From contig NZ_CP036265.1 in assembly GCF_007743815.1 (NCBI RefSeq), forward strand, positions 3,862,823 to 3,926,822: a DNA stretch of 64,000 bases. The letters run 5' to 3'. This stretch comes from Alienimonas californiensis. GTDB lineage: Bacteria; Planctomycetota; Planctomycetia; Planctomycetales; Planctomycetaceae. The position numbers were made by a program, and so were the translations under genes. The notes below the pieces were generated by a model that made no database searches, had not been told where the DNA came from, and was given only the letters and a program-made list of their open reading frames with translations. Positions 25,008 to 34,046 of this stretch are shown here, one piece after another (the stretch's first letter is position 1; each line of letters opens with the position of its first letter).

Positions 25008-28000
25008 ATGGCCCGTTTGGAGATCACCAGTCCGTCCGGCAAGGTGCGGGAGACCCCGCTGCCGGACGCCGCGGGCCTCACGGTGGGGCGGCACGCCTCC
25101 TCCGACGTCCGGATCAACGCCGACGGCGTCCATCAGATGCACTGCCGGTTCCTGCCGGACGGCGACGGCTACCGCGTCTCCGCCGGCCCGGAGGGCGGCC
25201 TGCGGGTGAACGGCTCCGTCGTCACGGAGAAGCGGCTGGCGGAGGGCGACACGATGATCGTCGGCCCGGCGAAGGTCACCTTCCGCGCCGACCGGCCGCC
25301 CGAAACGATGGCGGAGAGTGACGAACTCACCCTCGTCGCCGCCTCCTCGGACGCACTGCCCGTCTGGGCCGACCCCGCCCGGGCGAAGGCCGCCGCGGCG
25401 GACCGCCAACGCCGCGACGCCCGTCCGGTTTCCCCGGCCCCCGAGAGCAACGAGAAGGCGGCGAAGCCCGCGGCGAAGCGGAAGAGCCGGCGGGCCACGA
25501 CCGCACGGGGCGAGGCCGACGATAACGTCGTGAACGCGGAGGCCCAGACGGCGATCTTCGAGGAGGTCGACGAGGACGACGACCCGTTTGACGACGGCGG
25601 CGACGACCCGAACCCGTTTGCGGTGGAGGAGGAGAACGACGCCGACGCCGCCGACGACGACGGGTTGGGGGCGCTCGCCGCCCTCGCCGCCGACGAAACG
25701 GGCGAAACGCCTGTCGCCGCGGACGGGGACGAAATCCCCGAACCGGCCGCCCCGGTTGCCGACCCGGACAGCGGCGAACAGCCCGTGCTGCTGCCCCCCG
25801 GCGGCCGCTTCGCCCCGCTGACGAAGCTCGCCGGCCCGCCGGCCCGGCCGGGGGAACAGTCGATCTTCAAGAGCCCGCTGGTGATCGGCCTGACCAGCGT
25901 CTCGGCGGCGCTGACGCTGGCGGCGTTCGCCTTCGCCCTCCTGACCGCTCGGGAACAGGCCCAGCGGTTATACGACTCCGCCACGGAACTCCGGGCGACC
26001 GGCAAATACTCCGCGGCGCTGGAGACCTATGACGAGTTCCTGCGGGAACACCCCGCCGACGCCCTCGTCCCTGCCGTGCGGCGGGAGCGGGGGATGACGA
26101 CGATCGAACGGGCGGTCGACGGCTCCGGCGGTAAATGGGCCGAGGGGGTCGCGGCGATCGAGACGTTCGTGCGGGAGAACCGCGACCGCGACGACTTCGC
26201 CGAGAGCCACCCCGAACTGGCGTCGCTCTCCCGCCGGGCGGCCCTCGGCGCCGCGAAGCAGGCGGCCAACGGCGGGCCGCGGGAGTTGCTGGCCACGGTG
26301 GAGGAGGCCCAGACGCTGCATCGCCGCTACGCCGATCCGGAGGCGGCCAGCACGACGGATCAATCGCGGGAGATCGCCGCCGCCCTTCGCACGGCCGAGG
26401 CGGCAGTGGTGAAGCGGGAAACGTTCGGCGACGCCCGGGCCACGGTGAACGCCGCCCTGGAACGGAACGACTTCGCCGCCGCCCACCGGGCGCGGGAGGA
26501 CCTGATCGCCCGCTACCGCGATCTGGCGAACGACCGCGACGTGCGCCGGCTGAAGGCCCAAACGCTTGCCGCGGAGCGGGACGCCGTCGTCACGATTCCC
26601 CCCGCCGACGCCCCGCCGCCGCCGCCCGCCCCGCCCGCGGTGCTCGCCCCGGCGATCGTCTCGCGGGCCAGCACGGGCGAGCGCTCCGACGGCCGGGTGG
26701 AACTCGTCCGGGCAGGATCGAGTCTGTTCGCGGTGGACGTCGTTACGGCCGAACCGCGGTGGCGGGCCGCCGTGGGCGGCGGCGGGGCCGCGGCGTTTCC
26801 GCCGGTCGACGCGGACGCCGCCGGCGCCAGCGTGCTGATCTGCGACGCGGTTCGGCCGGCGCTGCTTTCGGTGCGGCTGGAAAACGGCGCAGTCGACTGG
26901 CGCCTGCCCCTGCCGGCGCCGGCCACGGGGCCGCCCCGCAGCGCCGGGGGGCTCGTTCTGGTCGGCTGTGCGGACGGCTCGCTGCTGGCGGTCGATCCCG
27001 CCAGCGGGGCGATCGACGGCGGGCTGAAGTTCCCTCAAGCCGTGCTCTCCCCGCCGGTCGAGATCGGCGGCCGGGACGACGCGAACGCCGGCCGCCTGCT
27101 GCTCGCCGCGAGGCGGGACGTCGTCTACACGCTCGCCGGCAATCCGCCGGCGGTGGAGGCCGTCAGCTACACCGGCCACGGCGCCGGCGCTCTGGCGGCA
27201 CCGCTCCAGACGATCGGTCGCTACGTGCTGATCTGCGACAACGACCGGGCCGACTCCGCCCTGCTGCGGGCCTGGGCGGTCGACCCCGAGGACGGCGAGG
27301 CGACGGAGGTCGGCCGGGCCCGTGTGCCGGGGCGAATCGACGTGCCGCCGGAACTGCGGGCCGACGTGCTGTTCGTCTCCTCCTCGCCGGAACGCATGAC
27401 GGCCTACGCCGTCACGGATGAGGTCGACAAATCCGTCTTCTCCCGGCTCGCCGCCGCCCAACTGCCCGATCCGCGGCCGGTGCCGACCTACCTGGCCGCC
27501 GGGCCGGACGGGGCGTTGTGGGCGGCGGGCAGCGCCCTTCGCAAGTTGGAACTGACCGGCGACGGGCTGCAGGTCACGCCGGCCGTGCTGGCGGTCGGTC
27601 GGCACGTCGCCCCGCCGCAGACGAACGCGGACCGGCTGTTCACGACCCGCCTGACCCCCGCCGGCACGGCGACGATCTTCGCCGCCGCCGAGGCCGACGC
27701 GATGGTCGGCCTCAGTCGCACCGTCCTGGCGCCCGCCCTGCTGGCGGTAACCGGCGGCGCCCGGCCGGCGGCGCTGTCGGCGACCGGCGTTCTCACCCCC
27801 CTCGGCGACGGCTTCCCAAGCGGGGGGAACGACGGGGCGAACGGCGACGGCGGCACGATCTTCCTCACCAACGGCCGCGTGCTGCCCGATCTGGACGGCG
27901 AGGGCCGCGAATTGCTGCTCGCCCGCCGCCTGCCGGACGGCGGGGCGGCCGTCGGCGTGGGCGGCGAGAATCCCCGGGGCTGGCAGATCGACCCCGACGG

Positions 28001-28787
28001 CCGGGTCGGCCGGCCGATCGATCTGCCCGTCGCCCCGCAGCTCGCTCCGCTGCCGCTGGGGCCGGGCCTGCTGATCGCCGCCGCCCCGCGGCTGGAACTG
28101 GCGACCGGCCGGGGCGGCCCGACGGTCTCCGCCTACACCGCCCCGATCTCCGGCGGCGAAGCCCCGGCGTGGACGGCCTTGGTCGGGCTGTCCGAGACGA
28201 AGGCCGCCGTCACCGACGCCGCCGGCGCCATTCGGCTGATCCAGTTCAATGAGGGCGCTTCCCCGAGCCTCAGCCAGACCGCCGCAATCTCTCCCGAATG
28301 GTTCGCCGATCTGCCGCCCGCGGTCGCCGGGGACGCCCTGATCGTCGCCGGGTCCGACGGCCGTTTGCACCGGCTCAACGGGGCCACCCTGGGCGAGACG
28401 GCCGCCGTCGACCTGCCGGCCCGGGCGGCGTTCGGGCCGACGGCGATCGGCGACCGCGTGCTGGTGGCGCTGGAGAACGGCACGGTCGCCGGGTTCGCGG
28501 CGGCGGATCTGACCGCGGCGACGGTCACCCCGCTGCCGGAGCCGGCCGCCGGGCCGCCCGGGACGGTCGGGGCCGATGCGGCGGCGATCGTCACCGCCGG
28601 CGGCGTCGCGGTGCGGTTCGATCCGATGAGCGGCGAGGCGACCGGCCGGGTGGACACCGGGCAGCCATTGGTCGGGGCGCCATTCCTCGTGGGGGATCAG
28701 CCCGCCGCCGCCGCTGCGGACGGGGCCGTCGTCCGCCTGGACTTCGCCCCGATCGGCGCCGAGGTGGCCGACAGGAGCGAACCATGA
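25008..28787 (+). CDS. FHA domain, single TM, PQQ-type beta-propeller protein
   Basis: 1259 residues; a trans-envelope architecture. Residues about 1-90 are an FHA domain (LTVGRHASSDVRINADGV with GR and SS), a phosphothreonine reader in the cytoplasm. A disordered acidic linker (100-280) is followed by one TM helix (about 292-314, IGLTSVSAALTLAAFAFALL), a short TPR/coiled region (320-520, for example YDSATELRATGKYSAALETYDEFLREHP) and a long propeller (580-1259) with PQQ-like repeats such as RWRAAVGGG, VDWRLPLPAPA and GSLLAVDPASGAID, resembling BamB. The propeller would lie in the periplasm. Kinase partners are not in the window. The gene follows the second ExbD by 56 bases and overlaps the next start by 4. 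Confidence 0.85.
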   Translation: MARLEITSPSGKVRETPLPDAAGLTVGRHASSDVRINADGVHQMHCRFLPDGDGYRVSAGPEGGLRVNGSVVTEKRLAEGDTMIVGPAKVTFRADRPPETMAESDELTLVAASSDALPVWADPARAKAAAADRQRRDARPVSPAPESNEKAAKPAAKRKSRRATTARGEADDNVVNAEAQTAIFEEVDEDDDPFDDGGDDPNPFAVEEENDADAADDDGLGALAALAADETGETPVAADGDEIPEPAAPVADPDSGEQPVLLPPGGRFAPLTKLAGPPARPGEQSIFKSPLVIGLTSVSAALTLAAFAFALLTAREQAQRLYDSATELRATGKYSAALETYDEFLREHPADALVPAVRRERGMTTIERAVDGSGGKWAEGVAAIETFVRENRDRDDFAESHPELASLSRRAALGAAKQAANGGPRELLATVEEAQTLHRRYADPEAASTTDQSREIAAALRTAEAAVVKRETFGDARATVNAALERNDFAAAHRAREDLIARYRDLANDRDVRRLKAQTLAAERDAVVTIPPADAPPPPPAPPAVLAPAIVSRASTGERSDGRVELVRAGSSLFAVDVVTAEPRWRAAVGGGGAAAFPPVDADAAGASVLICDAVRPALLSVRLENGAVDWRLPLPAPATGPPRSAGGLVLVGCADGSLLAVDPASGAIDGGLKFPQAVLSPPVEIGGRDDANAGRLLLAARRDVVYTLAGNPPAVEAVSYTGHGAGALAAPLQTIGRYVLICDNDRADSALLRAWAVDPEDGEATEVGRARVPGRIDVPPELRADVLFVSSSPERMTAYAVTDEVDKSVFSRLAAAQLPDPRPVPTYLAAGPDGALWAAGSALRKLELTGDGLQVTPAVLAVGRHVAPPQTNADRLFTTRLTPAGTATIFAAAEADAMVGLSRTVLAPALLAVTGGARPAALSATGVLTPLGDGFPSGGNDGANGDGGTIFLTNGRVLPDLDGEGRELLLARRLPDGGAAVGVGGENPRGWQIDPDGRVGRPIDLPVAPQLAPLPLGPGLLIAAAPRLELATGRGGPTVSAYTAPISGGEAPAWTALVGLSETKAAVTDAAGAIRLIQFNEGASPSLSQTAAISPEWFADLPPAVAGDALIVAGSDGRLHRLNGATLGETAAVDLPARAAFGPTAIGDRVLVALENGTVAGFAAADLTAATVTPLPEPAAGPPGTVGADAAAIVTAGGVAVRFDPMSGEATGRVDTGQPLVGAPFLVGDQPAAAAADGAVVRLDFAPIGAEVADRSEP

Positions 28788-31519
28788 GCACTCGTTTCCC
28801 TCAACACACGCTCCGGCCGGCGCTGCGGCTGGCGGCGGGCGTGCTGCTCGTTCTCTGCGGCGTCCTGCCGGCGACGGGGCAGGACGGTCTGCCGACGCTG
28901 GAGGACCTGCCGCTACCCAGTGCCGCGGAGCTGCTGGCCCGGCGGCCGACGGACCGGGTGGTGCTGCGAACCGGCGGGGTGATCGAGGTGGCCTCCGTCA
29001 CGCCGCGGCCGGACACCCTCGCCCAGCTGGCCCGCCGTCACGACTTCGTGCAGCGGATGGCTCCCCGTGACGCCGCCAACCGTAAGGCGGAGATCGCCCG
29101 TTACCTCCGCGGCGAACCGGCCGACCCCAAGGTCGCCCTGCGGCCGCAGGCGATCAGTCGCCTCGCCGGCGAGTTCGACGCCCTGCCGGACGAGACGATC
29201 CGCCGGGCGGTGGAGGAACTGTTCGGCCGACAGGCCGCGGAGAAAACGGCCGAGCTGACCGGCGAGCGGCTGCGGTCCGAGGCGGTCGTGGGCAGTCGGG
29301 ACCAGTATCTGGCGATGGCCGAACGGCTCGAACGGCTGGACGTCCTTCTGCTCGACGAGGAACTGGAGGATCCGGAGTTCAGCATCGCCACGTTCAAGGT
29401 GGATCAGGTCATCCACCACGAGAACCTGATGCTGGAGCGGGCCGACGCGCTGCTCGGCGAGGGGGACATGCGCGGCGCCTACGAACTGTTGTTCGCCCTC
29501 GCCCGGATGAACAGCAGCGAGTCGCTGCCCGACGGCTGGCCCGGCCTGCGGGAACGGCTGGATCGGGCCGCCTTCATCGACGCCGGGGAGCTGCTCGAAC
29601 TGGGCCAGCTGGAGCAGGCGTTGGGCCGGATGGAGGTGCTGCTCGACCGGGCTCCGGAGTTTCCGGGCGGGCTGGACCGCCTGGCGGCGGCGGCGGACGG
29701 GCTGATCGAGGCGGCGAACGCCGCCGATGATCTGCGGCAGGCCCGGTTCTTCCTCGCTCGACTCCGCGCCCGCGGGCCGCAGCACCCGGTCACGCGGAAG
29801 TGGGACGCCCAGTTCTCCCAGCGGGCGCAGGCCCTGATGAGCGAGGCGGACGCCTCCGCCGCGAACGACCCGGCCCTCGCCGCGGAGCGCATCCGGGAGG
29901 CGGCCCGCGTCGACCCGACCGCCCCCGGCGTGGAGCGAGCCTTCGCCCGGCATACCCGCCGCTATCAGGTGTTGCGGGCCGGCGTGCTGGACCTGCCGCC
30001 GCCGGAGGCGTTGGGTTCCGGCGAACCGCCGCCGTTCCCCCCGACGGACGCCGCCGATCGCGGGCGGTTCCTCGTCGCCAGCCGGCTGTTCGAGATTGAT
30101 CGGGTCGACGAGGCACCGCACTACCGCAGCAATCTGCTGGAGGGCTGGGAGCCGACCGACCTGGGCCGCCGGGCGACGTTCACCCTGCGACCGCGGTTCC
30201 CGGACTGGCTCCCCCAGCCGCCGCTGGACGCCGCCGACGTGCTGGCCGGGTTGCAGGATCGGCTCGACCCGGCCTCGCCGCTGTTCGAGGAACGGCTCGC
30301 CGAGGAGATCGCCGGCGTGCGGCAGCTTTCGCCGCGGGAGTTCGAGGTGATCTTCGCCCGCGTCCCGCTGCGGACCGAGGCCACGCTGGCCGACCCCGTG
30401 CGGGTCCTGCCGCGGGACGCAGGGACTGAAGGGGGCGAGGCCGCCGCGACGCTGAGAACGCCGTTCTTCCCCCGGGCGCCGGACTCCGCGGAGCGGCCGG
30501 ACACGGCGATCTACCGCCGGGCCGTGCCGGAGCCGGCGGACGCGGTCCGATTCCACGTCGCGGAGGTGCGGGAGACGGCCTACCCCGACGGCCCGGCGCT
30601 GATGCAGGCGTTCCGCCGCGGGGAGTTCGACCTGCTCGTGCATCCCCGCCCATGGGACGTGCCAGGCCTGCTGCGGGACGAAAGCGTGCTGAGTTTCCGC
30701 TCCAGCGTGCCGGCCGCCCACGTGTTGCAGGTCAATCCGCGGTCGACGCGGATGAAGAACGCGGAGCTGCGCAAGGCGTTGCTGCTCGCCCCGGACCGGG
30801 AGACGATCCTGAACGACGCCGTCCTCCGCACCGCGGAGGCCCGGGCGGCGGGGCTGGGGCGGGTGATCTCCGCCCCATTTCCCAGCTTCAGCGAGGCGAC
30901 GAACCCGCTGCTGACGCCCCGTTCGCAGAACCTCACCCTCGCCTTCGCCCTCGCCCTGGCGGCCGGCAAGGCGCTGGGGGAGGAGACCGGCGGGCAGGTG
31001 CCGGAATTGACCGTCCTCGCCCCGGACGACGCCGTCGTCGCCGCCGTGCTGGACGAACTGGCGGCGACCTGGAAGCGGATCGGGCTGTCGATTCGGGTGG
31101 TCAGCGGTTCGGCCGCCGCGACGCTGGCCGCGGACGACCCGGACGGCTGGGACCTTGCCTACCGCACATTGCGGATGCGGGAGCCGGCCCGGGAAATCGC
31201 CCCGCTGCTGACCAACACCGACGACGTGACCCTCGAAAGCCTGCTGACCCTCTCGGACTGGCTGCGGCGGGACCTGATCGCCCTGGAGCGGGTCGGCAAC
31301 CGCAACGACGCCGTCGCCCTGCTGCACGATCTGCACCGCCACATGCGGAGCGAGGTGCGGGTGATCCCGTTGTTCGAGATCGACGAGTACGTCTTCGCCC
31401 GCACCGCGCTGCGGAACGTCGAGGGGCCGCTGGTGCACCCCTATCAGGGCGTCGAACGCTGGCAGGTGGACGCGATCCTGCCCACGGACGACTTCGACTT
31501 GCCGGAGGTCGGACAGTGA
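28784..31519 (+). CDS. Secreted family-5 extracellular solute-binding-like protein with N-terminal helical region
   Basis: 911 residues from the ATG at 28784, overlapping the FHA/PQQ stop (ATGA). The signal peptide (about 1-33, LRLAAGVLLVLCGVLPATGQ) is followed by helical/TPR-like sequence (40-390). The C-terminal half (about 395-911) matches the peptide/nickel-binding SBP family 5 fold, with LQDRLDPASPLFEERLAEEIAG-like helices, LLHPRPW-type loop equivalents, KNAELRKALLLAPDRETIL (a family hallmark) and PSFSEATNPLLTP. No ABC permease or ATPase is nearby, so it is an orphan binding protein, possibly feeding the ExbBD-powered machine. The TPR-SBP fusion is unusual. Ligand unknown. Confidence 0.82.
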   Translation: MSTRFPQHTLRPALRLAAGVLLVLCGVLPATGQDGLPTLEDLPLPSAAELLARRPTDRVVLRTGGVIEVASVTPRPDTLAQLARRHDFVQRMAPRDAANRKAEIARYLRGEPADPKVALRPQAISRLAGEFDALPDETIRRAVEELFGRQAAEKTAELTGERLRSEAVVGSRDQYLAMAERLERLDVLLLDEELEDPEFSIATFKVDQVIHHENLMLERADALLGEGDMRGAYELLFALARMNSSESLPDGWPGLRERLDRAAFIDAGELLELGQLEQALGRMEVLLDRAPEFPGGLDRLAAAADGLIEAANAADDLRQARFFLARLRARGPQHPVTRKWDAQFSQRAQALMSEADASAANDPALAAERIREAARVDPTAPGVERAFARHTRRYQVLRAGVLDLPPPEALGSGEPPPFPPTDAADRGRFLVASRLFEIDRVDEAPHYRSNLLEGWEPTDLGRRATFTLRPRFPDWLPQPPLDAADVLAGLQDRLDPASPLFEERLAEEIAGVRQLSPREFEVIFARVPLRTEATLADPVRVLPRDAGTEGGEAAATLRTPFFPRAPDSAERPDTAIYRRAVPEPADAVRFHVAEVRETAYPDGPALMQAFRRGEFDLLVHPRPWDVPGLLRDESVLSFRSSVPAAHVLQVNPRSTRMKNAELRKALLLAPDRETILNDAVLRTAEARAAGLGRVISAPFPSFSEATNPLLTPRSQNLTLAFALALAAGKALGEETGGQVPELTVLAPDDAVVAAVLDELAATWKRIGLSIRVVSGSAAATLAADDPDGWDLAYRTLRMREPAREIAPLLTNTDDVTLESLLTLSDWLRRDLIALERVGNRNDAVALLHDLHRHMRSEVRVIPLFEIDEYVFARTALRNVEGPLVHPYQGVERWQVDAILPTDDFDLPEVGQ

Positions 31520-33249
31520 GTGGCTCCTTCACCACTCCCGCTGCTCAGAAGCGCCCGCGAAACTGCAAGCGGGGGGTGGAACTGAGTTGGACCGTGCGTG
31601 CGGCCCTCGTGATGGCGGCGTTCGCTTGCGGTTTCGCGGGATCGAATCGCTCTGCCTGGGCTCAGGACGAGGGGCTGCCGGCGTGGGAGCGCCGGGCGTA
31701 CGAGGTGCGCGTGAGCCTCGCCGTGGACGCCGCCGCCGTGCCGCCGGGCCGTTTCGATGAAGTGCGAGACGAGCTGGGCGACCTGCTGTGGCGGACCTTC
31801 GGGGAGCATTGGAACCTGACGTTCGTCCCACCTCCCGCATCGCTGACCCGGGCGGACGCCGCCGGGCTGCGGCGCCTGCGGCCGGAGGATTTTCCGCCGC
31901 CGGCCGACCCGCCGACGGAGGAAGAACCCAACCCCGCCCGCCCGCCGGATCGCTGGTTCGTCGTCACGCTCGGCCCGGCCGCCGCGGTAGGCCGCCGCGT
32001 CGGCGATCCGCAGGCCCGGACGGTCGCCGCTCGGGAATGGGACGGTACGCGGCGGGTTCTCGGCCCGGTGCGGACTGCCGACGCAACCGGCCTGCCCGCC
32101 GCGGTGCAGGCCGCCGGTCGACTGGTTCGAGACCTGTTTCACCCGGAATACCGCGTGGCCCCCGTGCCGGACGCCGCCGTCGACTCGAACGAGGTGCGGC
32201 TGGCCGCCCGGGCCGCCGCCCTGCCGGTTCGCGATCCGGCGGTCGATCCGCTGGCGCCGGGGCGGTGGCTGAGCCTGTTCCTGCGGCTCTATCAGCGGGA
32301 CGGGGCGCTGCGGGACATCCGCGAGACGCCGTACACGTTCGTCCGCGTCGGCCCCGTGCTGGACGAGAACGACCCGGCCCGGGTGCAGTCCGGCGAGGTC
32401 GTCAGCGCCCTGCGGAGCGCCGTGGGGCGGACGCGGGGCCGCACGCAAACGCTGGCCCGACCGATTCATCAGCAGGAGGGCGGCACGACGCTGCGGCTGA
32501 TCGCCCGGGGCAGCGGCGCCGGCGGGGCGGCGGGGCGACCGCTGGTGGGGTATCGGGTGAAGCTCGCTGATCGCCGCACGCTGCCGTCGGAGCGGCCGCC
32601 GCCGGAGGGGGGCGAGGAGCGCCCGGAGCCGGAGCCGATCCCGGAACCGTTCGAGGAAGTCAGCGACCGCGGCGGCCGGATCACGGTTCCCGCCGCCCCG
32701 CCGACGCTGCCGGACGCGGAGCCGACCAAAGGGCTCGTCTGGCTGCACGTCTACAGCGGCAAGGCGAAGCTGGGGGCGTTGCCGTACGTCGCCGGGGCGG
32801 TTCCCGCCGACGTGCTGGAACTAGACGACGACGCCCTGCGACTGGGCCTGGAGGGCGAATATGCCCTGTTGTCCGGCGAGATGCTGGAGGTCGTCGCGCA
32901 CCGGGCGGTGCTGACGGCCCGGGCCAAGAAGAGCGCCAAGGAAAAGAGCTACGCCGAGGCCGAGGCCCGGCTGGAGGAGCTGTCCGGGCTGCCGCGGGCG
33001 GAGGCGTTCAAGCGCCGCATCGACGCCCTCGCCGCCGGGGTGCGGGCGGAGGCGCTGGAGTCCGGCGACCGCCTGACCGCCGCCCGGGTCGCGAAACTCG
33101 CGGAGAAGATGCGGGAGCTGGCGAATACGTACCTCTCCGCCGACCCTCTCGCCGCGGCGAAGTCGCAGGTCGCCGAGCTGAAAACGCTGGCGGAGGAGAT
33201 CGAGGAACGCGAACGCCGCGCCGCCGGCCGCCGGGCCCGGGAGCGTTGA
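31516..33249 (+). CDS. Secreted hypothetical protein, last gene of the ExbBD operon
   Basis: 577 residues; GTG start at 31516 overlapping the previous TGA (GTGA). A positively charged N-terminal stretch precedes a hydrophobic signal (AALVMAAFACGFAGSNRSAWA, cleavage near AWA-QDEG). I recognise no family. The middle (about 40-420) is beta-rich with many Pro and Arg residues (FVVTLGPAAAVGRR, RPIHQQEGGTTLRL). A Pro/Glu segment around 375 precedes a further domain (TKGLVWLHVYSGKAKLGALP). The last 130 residues are helical or coiled (AEARLEELSGLPRAEAFKRR, KLAEKMRELANTYLSADPL). The context says it belongs to the same envelope complex as the ExbB/ExbD genes. It is convergent with trpF, 21 bases away. 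Confidence 0.75.
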   Translation: MSGSFTTPAAQKRPRNCKRGVELSWTVRAALVMAAFACGFAGSNRSAWAQDEGLPAWERRAYEVRVSLAVDAAAVPPGRFDEVRDELGDLLWRTFGEHWNLTFVPPPASLTRADAAGLRRLRPEDFPPPADPPTEEEPNPARPPDRWFVVTLGPAAAVGRRVGDPQARTVAAREWDGTRRVLGPVRTADATGLPAAVQAAGRLVRDLFHPEYRVAPVPDAAVDSNEVRLAARAAALPVRDPAVDPLAPGRWLSLFLRLYQRDGALRDIRETPYTFVRVGPVLDENDPARVQSGEVVSALRSAVGRTRGRTQTLARPIHQQEGGTTLRLIARGSGAGGAAGRPLVGYRVKLADRRTLPSERPPPEGGEERPEPEPIPEPFEEVSDRGGRITVPAAPPTLPDAEPTKGLVWLHVYSGKAKLGALPYVAGAVPADVLELDDDALRLGLEGEYALLSGEMLEVVAHRAVLTARAKKSAKEKSYAEAEARLEELSGLPRAEAFKRRIDALAAGVRAEALESGDRLTAARVAKLAEKMRELANTYLSADPLAAAKSQVAELKTLAEEIEERERRAAGRRARER

Positions 33250-33250
33250 C

Positions 33251-33271
33251 GCCGGCGACGGGGCCGCCGGC
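33251..33271. terminator. Short hairpin in the convergent gap before trpF
   Basis: GCCGGC arms (33251-33256 and 33266-33271) around a 9-base loop, directly after the operon stop and abutting the trpF stop. A weak terminator at best, with no T-tract. Confidence 0.35.
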
Positions 33272-33948
33272 TACAGCGCCCCGCGGGCGGCGTCGCAGAA
33301 GGCGGCGACTTTCGCCGGGTCTTTGATCCCCGGGGCGCTCTCCACCCCGCCGGCGACATCGACGCCCCACGGTCGCACGATGCGGATTGCCTCCGCGACA
33401 TTCTCCGGCGTCAGTCCCCCGGCAAGGATCACCGGCGGCAGGGCGTCCCCCACGCGGTCCAGTTCCCCCCGCAGGGCGTGCCAGTCCAGCTTCGCCCCGG
33501 TCCCGCCGTAGGCTCCGGGGATGGCGGCGTCGAGGAGGATGCGGTCCGGCGTCGAACCGGCCTGCTTTGCGGCTTCCAAGTGCGAGACCAGCGGGTCGAG
33601 GGAGCCACGCACCCGCCACGCGCGGACCGCCTGTCCGTCCCGCAGGTACTTACGCACGTTCGCGGTCGCATGGGGGCTCTCGTCGCCGTGGAACTGCACG
33701 GCGTCCAACCCGGGGAGGTAGTCCGTGATCCACCGGACGCCCATGTTCACGAACACCCCCCAGACGCTCACGCCGTCCGGCAGCGCCGCTTTCATCGTCG
33801 GACCGGTGCCTAAGGCGCCGTCCTGACGGCCGACGAACCGTTTTGAGCCGTCCCAGAAGTTCAGCCCAATCGCGTCCGGCGGATCATCGCCGCCGCAGAC
33901 TGCCGCGACGTTCGCCGGGTCGGTGAAGCCGCAGATTTTGACGAACAT
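33271..33948 (-). CDS. trpF: Phosphoribosylanthranilate isomerase
   Basis: 225 residues, a TIM barrel of normal length. The catalytic Cys6 is in MFVKICGFTD and Asp140 in RILLDAAIPG; AIGLNFW, AVQFHGDES, the phosphate-binding GYGGTG-like turn (AYGGTGAKLDW) and LAGGLTPENVAEAIR are also present. The last loop reads GVDVAGGVES where many enzymes have DVSSGVE. It catalyses the Amadori rearrangement of N-(5-phosphoribosyl)anthranilate to CdRP in tryptophan synthesis. No other trp genes are adjacent. It follows mtfA on the minus strand after a 30-bp inverted repeat, and has its own start at 33948. Confidence 0.93.
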   Translation of the reverse strand: MFVKICGFTDPANVAAVCGGDDPPDAIGLNFWDGSKRFVGRQDGALGTGPTMKAALPDGVSVWGVFVNMGVRWITDYLPGLDAVQFHGDESPHATANVRKYLRDGQAVRAWRVRGSLDPLVSHLEAAKQAGSTPDRILLDAAIPGAYGGTGAKLDWHALRGELDRVGDALPPVILAGGLTPENVAEAIRIVRPWGVDVAGGVESAPGIKDPAKVAAFCDAARGAL

Positions 33949-33959
33949 CCATCCATCCT

Positions 33960-34037
33960 AGGCGAGCGGTGGGCGTCAGCCCTCCGTGTCCTCTTCGACG
34001 CACGAATACACGGAGGGCTGACGCCCACCGCTCGCCT
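33960..34037. repeat. Long perfect inverted repeat between mtfA and trpF
   Basis: Perfect 30-bp arms (33960-33989 and 34008-34037), left arm beginning AGGCGAGCGGTGGGCGTCAG, with an 18-base loop. It sits between the mtfA stop and the trpF start on the minus strand. A stable 30-bp hairpin without a T-tract is likely to end or process the mtfA transcript; the sequence also looks like a dispersed repeat. Confidence 0.8.
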
Positions 34038-34046
34038 CGACGAAAC

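Noticed and set aside
25968-28370. 800-residue minus-strand frame opposite the FHA-PQQ gene
   Set aside because: Low-complexity Gly/Arg/Gln composition and antisense to a gene with FHA and propeller motifs.
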